The notes below the pieces were generated by a model. The model made no database searches, had not been told where the DNA came from, and saw only the letters and a program-made list of their open reading frames with translations. The position numbers and the translations under genes were made by a program. This document shows positions 60,958 through 64,000 of a DNA stretch of 64,000 nucleotides, piece after piece (within the stretch, counting starts at the first letter, position 1; every line of letters begins with the position of its first letter). This stretch comes from Marchantia polymorpha subsp. ruderalis (Eukaryota > Streptophyta > Marchantiopsida > Marchantiales > Marchantiaceae). Location of the stretch: positions 5,228,001 through 5,292,000 of the forward strand of contig AP031357.1 of the NCBI GenBank assembly GCA_037833965.1, given 5' to 3'.

Positions 60958-62940
60958 GCTTTTGATTTATTCACATCGCATAGTCTTGAACGTACGTTAA
61001 GAGAATAAGAAACATGAATTTTTTCATGGGTGAGAAAGTCTTCAGAATTTTATTTTATTTTATTTTAAAACAAATATAATGGAAACAAGAAATCCTTGGA
61101 TTTTAATGCAGCACTCCAAAACTACATGATTTATATCTTGGTGATCACCATCACATAATGGAAGTGGCAAATATATCGTTTTTCACTTGAATTTAAGTGT
61201 TTCCTCCATATGCCATAGATTTTATTACACCATGCAGACATTGCATCTCAATTTAATTTAAAAGGATTAAAATCCTTTGCAAATATCCATGGTATAGATT
61301 GGAGTAGAAAATGACCATATTGCTTTTGATTTAATTTTCGAAGTAAAAGAAGATCGGAAATTTTCTTCAATTGCGTGTCATTATAGTTTTCAAATTTGTC
61401 AAACATGATATAATCAGAGCATGATAAAAAAATATGTTACATGAAAAATAAATTTAGCATTTAGGAAAAAGCAATTTTATGTGTAATTTGCTCTAAAATT
61501 TTGATTAACTACTTTTATATGGTTTGATTATATAGCTAAAACTATATATATATATATGGTAAAAATAATAATGATAGAGAAATAGATTATAAATTTTTAC
61601 TCATAAATTCTTCTGCTAAGTTTGAATTTAATATTTTAGAAATGATGAAACTAGATCAATATATATATTTTCTTTTAAAAATATAATATATTTAAACATA
61701 TTGATTGTATACACACATACTTGAATATAAAAATAAATATAGGTATTTTATGTATATATGTATGTTTATTCATTTATTTATTCTGCAATTGGTATACGAT
61801 ACATTTTTTATTTGAATTTCAGAAGAAATTTCTTTATCTAGATTGAGATTTCAAATATTATTGAAAAAAGACAAGATTCTGAAAAATATTTTTTTAAAGA
61901 AAATATTTTATTTTATTTTCAATATAAAGTACGTCATGTATGAACAGCATGAAAATATACTTTTGTTCTCTTTATAATTTTCATCTCCTGTCAAACATTT
62001 TTAAATCGTATTATTAAATACTCAATCTCCTTATTTTTGAATATATAAATGTACCGTACATACTCTTTATTACGAAGAATCTAAAAATCTTAACATACTT
62101 GATTTTCAAGCTTATTTTGAGGGCTAGAATTTACATGGATCTAATTGACATATTTTTCTTAAACAAAATCATATTATATCTTCATGTTAATATCATGACA
62201 ACTCATATATAAGACTCAAGTTTGATCCTTTGGTAACACATGGACATACTTACATTGTCTCAACTCTAAAAAAACTGTGAGTTGATCTTCACGCCCAAGG
62301 CTTATCCTTGGCATTTCTTGCAGATCCTCCAAGTACAATCATCCAAGCTACCATCTCAATAATAGGCATTAATATTCTTCAATCGATATGTCATCATCCT
62401 ATTATTGCTCCACTGCAGCTTAATTCATCATCACTCACTTAAAACGGATGCATAGAAATCATCTCTCTAATTATCAGAATATTGGAACTGACTGAAGAAA
62501 TGGATATCTAGACTATGGACGTAGAATTCAGTGTGTGTTGTTAGAGCCTAATAACTAAGAATGAGCAGCGAAGGGTATCACTCTTGTCGATTTGATACGA
62601 AGCCAATTAAACTCGAGTGATTCAGTTATACACATATACAACTATGGGCACCATACGAGCTTCTCATATGCTGTAAAATTGGTGGCAGTCGTTACAACTG
62701 ATTAGTTGTGATAACTGAGATGCAGTAGGACGCTTTATCATTGAAATGTGACATTGGTAGCGATCTTGGTGGCCACGGTGCTGGGCCCCCCTTCTCTCTT
62801 CTTCTACATCTGGACAATATGCGTTCAATGGGTGCACGATCACGTCCGAGACCGGAGACACACTTTCGTCGTCGACGATGTCGTCGGCTCCGCAACATGC
62901 GAGCATTCATTAGCGTTGCAGTGCGGTGCGTGCGTCAGCG

Positions 62941-63027
62941 GAGGGGGAGGGGAAGGGGAGTGAAGGGGAGGGGAGGGGAGGGGAGCTTTCGATACAGGAG
63001 CGGTTGAAAGGTTGAAAGGTTGAAAGG
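62941..63027. repeat. Purine-rich microsatellites: GGGGA run and GGTTGAAA x3
   Basis: 62941-62986 is an imperfect run of GGGGA units. 63002-63027 is an 8-bp unit, GGTTGAAA, repeated three times. Both lie in the distal 5' region of enolase. Confidence 0.85.
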
Positions 63028-63253
63028 AAGGGCCCGTGAATTGGACGAAGGAAAGAAGGGGAGAACGGGAAGCGAAACACGAGGAGGTACAGGGCCTGGC
63101 AGAGGGTAGTTAAAGGTGTCATCTCCGTCGGTCGAGGTGGCATGTGTCTGTCTGAACGCTCTCCTCCCTCGAGCAGGACACATTTTAGTGGCGTGTACAA
63201 GAAAGACGAGAGGAGTTACACGTACATTAGCCTTTGCTTTCATCCATCCGGCT

Positions 63254-63466
63254 TTGCGCTTGCCAGCCAGCCAGGCCAGACGGGGCCTGCCGGGGCGGGA
63301 GGGAGAGACATAGAGACAGACAGAGGGAGGGAGGGAGGGAGAGAGGGAGAGGCCGGGCCAGGCCAGGAGAGGAGCAGAGAGGAGAGGAGGAGGAGGAGAA
63401 AGCAGACGCCACGAGATCGCAAGCATTCTTCACGGACCTAGGGCAGACCGAAGAGACAGGGGAAGG
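63254..63466 (+). repeat. Enolase leader segment, mirrored in the UTP11 leader
   Basis: The same ordered blocks as 59860-60000 but in the opposite strand sense: CTTGCCAGCCAGCCAGGC near 63258, then a purine-rich GGGA/GGAGA expansion (63296-63400) absent from the other copy, then AAAGCAGACGCCACGAGATC near 63400, GCAAGCATTCTT and GCAGACCGAAGAGACAGGGG to about 63464. It lies about 240-450 bp upstream of the enolase start codon. Confidence 0.85.
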
Positions 63467-63707
63467 AGAATTCAGCCTCATCGTCTGCGCTGTCGGATCC
63501 CAACAGGTTGGGCAGTGGTGGTGATTTTTTCCTCGGGGTCTTGAGGGTTTGTCCTGCTCCTTGGAAGCGACAGCGATTTTTCCATGACGGAGAAATTCCG
63601 GCGCTGATTTTGAATTTGTTGAATGTTACTTTTTTGTTGGTGTGCTAGATTCGTGAGTTGTGCCATTTGCTACCGAGTTTCGGAGGGCTCAGAGTGGAAT
63701 TCGAAGG

Positions 63708-64000
63708 ATGTCGGTTCAGGAGTATCTGGAGAAGCACAAGCTCTCCCAAAAAATCGAAGATGCCGTCAACGCGGCAGTCAGAGCCAAGAGTTCGGATCCG
63801 GTTCTCTTCATTGTATGTGCTCTCCGTTTTCCTTATTTTTTTTCTACCATGACTGATCTTTCCTGGAGTGGCGGATGAAGTAACCCGGAGACAATGTGAA
63901 GGGGGTCTCATAACGATGTTGGGAAGTAAGATGATGCACAGAGCTAGTAAGTTAACCTTAATCTACTTTTTATATTCTAAATTTAAAAACTTGCCGAAGC
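63708..64000 (+). CDS. ENO3: Enolase, cytosolic ENO3-type, first exon only
   Basis: Interconverts 2-phosphoglycerate and phosphoenolpyruvate in glycolysis. Only exon 1 (63708-63812) is inside the window: 35 codons, MSVQEYLEKHKLSQKIEDAV followed by NAAVRAKSSDPVLFI, ending at a GT donor (GTATGTGC) in phase 0. This N-terminal extension is diagnostic of the plant ENO3 group (Arabidopsis At2g29560); other cytosolic enolases start directly at the ITKVKARQI region. The intron runs to the end of the window, so catalytic residues cannot be checked. The start ATG is the one that gives the conserved N-terminus. Confidence 0.92.

Larger units (their letters stand above)
60001..63239. other. Intergenic region between the divergent UTP11 and enolase genes
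   Basis: From about 60970 to 62650 the DNA is strongly AT-rich, with an AT microsatellite near 61543-61557, and no gene was seen. The segment 62760-63239 turns GC- and purine-rich, as part of the enolase 5' region. Confidence 0.5.

Noticed and set aside
1-64000. CRISPR arrays, operons, riboswitches, prokaryotic terminators
   Set aside because: None seen; the DNA is plant nuclear, and the hairpins are not followed by T-runs or arranged as spaced repeats.

Overview
The window is nuclear DNA of a land plant. It carries intron-bearing genes with ordinary GT-AG splice sites for L-aspartate oxidase, a UTP11-type nucleolar protein, an SLC19-type transporter, an At3g47830-like DNA glycosylase and a cytosolic ENO3-type enolase. 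It also has an intronless mitochondrial bL9, a tRNA-Gln and a PIP-aquaporin fragment, next to chromodomain Ty3/gypsy elements. An SLC19 gene in a plant hints at a non-flowering lineage (bryophyte, lycophyte or fern), but that is inference and the species cannot be named.

Layout. About 0.7-21 kb is a dense nest of repeats: a plus-strand chromovirus fossil (705-6112); a 2.3-kb element with imperfect inverted arms of about 850-890 bp, rich in the decamer GCCGAAGGCG (6113-8408); a gag-only LTR element in tandem (8961-13858); a second chromovirus on the minus strand with both LTRs (13859-19800); and fragments of both families (19801-21030). About 21-64 kb is gene territory broken by AT-rich spacers: a PIP pseudogene fragment (21.7 kb), the SLC19-like transporter (24990-31223, ten exons), bL9m (32819-33436), L-aspartate oxidase (45410-48724, six exons), the HhH-GPD glycosylase (52852-50206, minus, six exons), tRNA-Gln(UUG) (55255-55326), UTP11 (59835-58021, minus, eight exons) and the first exon of enolase (63708 onward).

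The genes do not form a pathway. L-aspartate oxidase starts NAD synthesis in the plastid, bL9 serves the mitochondrial ribosome, UTP11 serves 18S rRNA processing, the glycosylase serves base excision repair, enolase serves glycolysis, and the transporter probably moves a folate- or thiamine-like vitamin. UTP11 and enolase are head to head and share a mirrored duplication of their 5' leaders.

The most unusual signals are: a 165-bp cluster of three hairpins bounded by a perfect 19-bp direct repeat (41010-41174); further 12-24-bp-stem hairpins in introns and spacers; the long inverted repeat at 6.1-8.4 kb; seven VKxE (SUMO-consensus) motifs in the glycosylase N-terminus; and a foreign-looking minus-strand coding segment with two terminal hairpins inside intron 2 of the transporter. 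No CRISPR array, operon or other prokaryotic feature was seen. Exon models were assembled by eye from reading frame, splice sites and remembered family sequences; no search was run.
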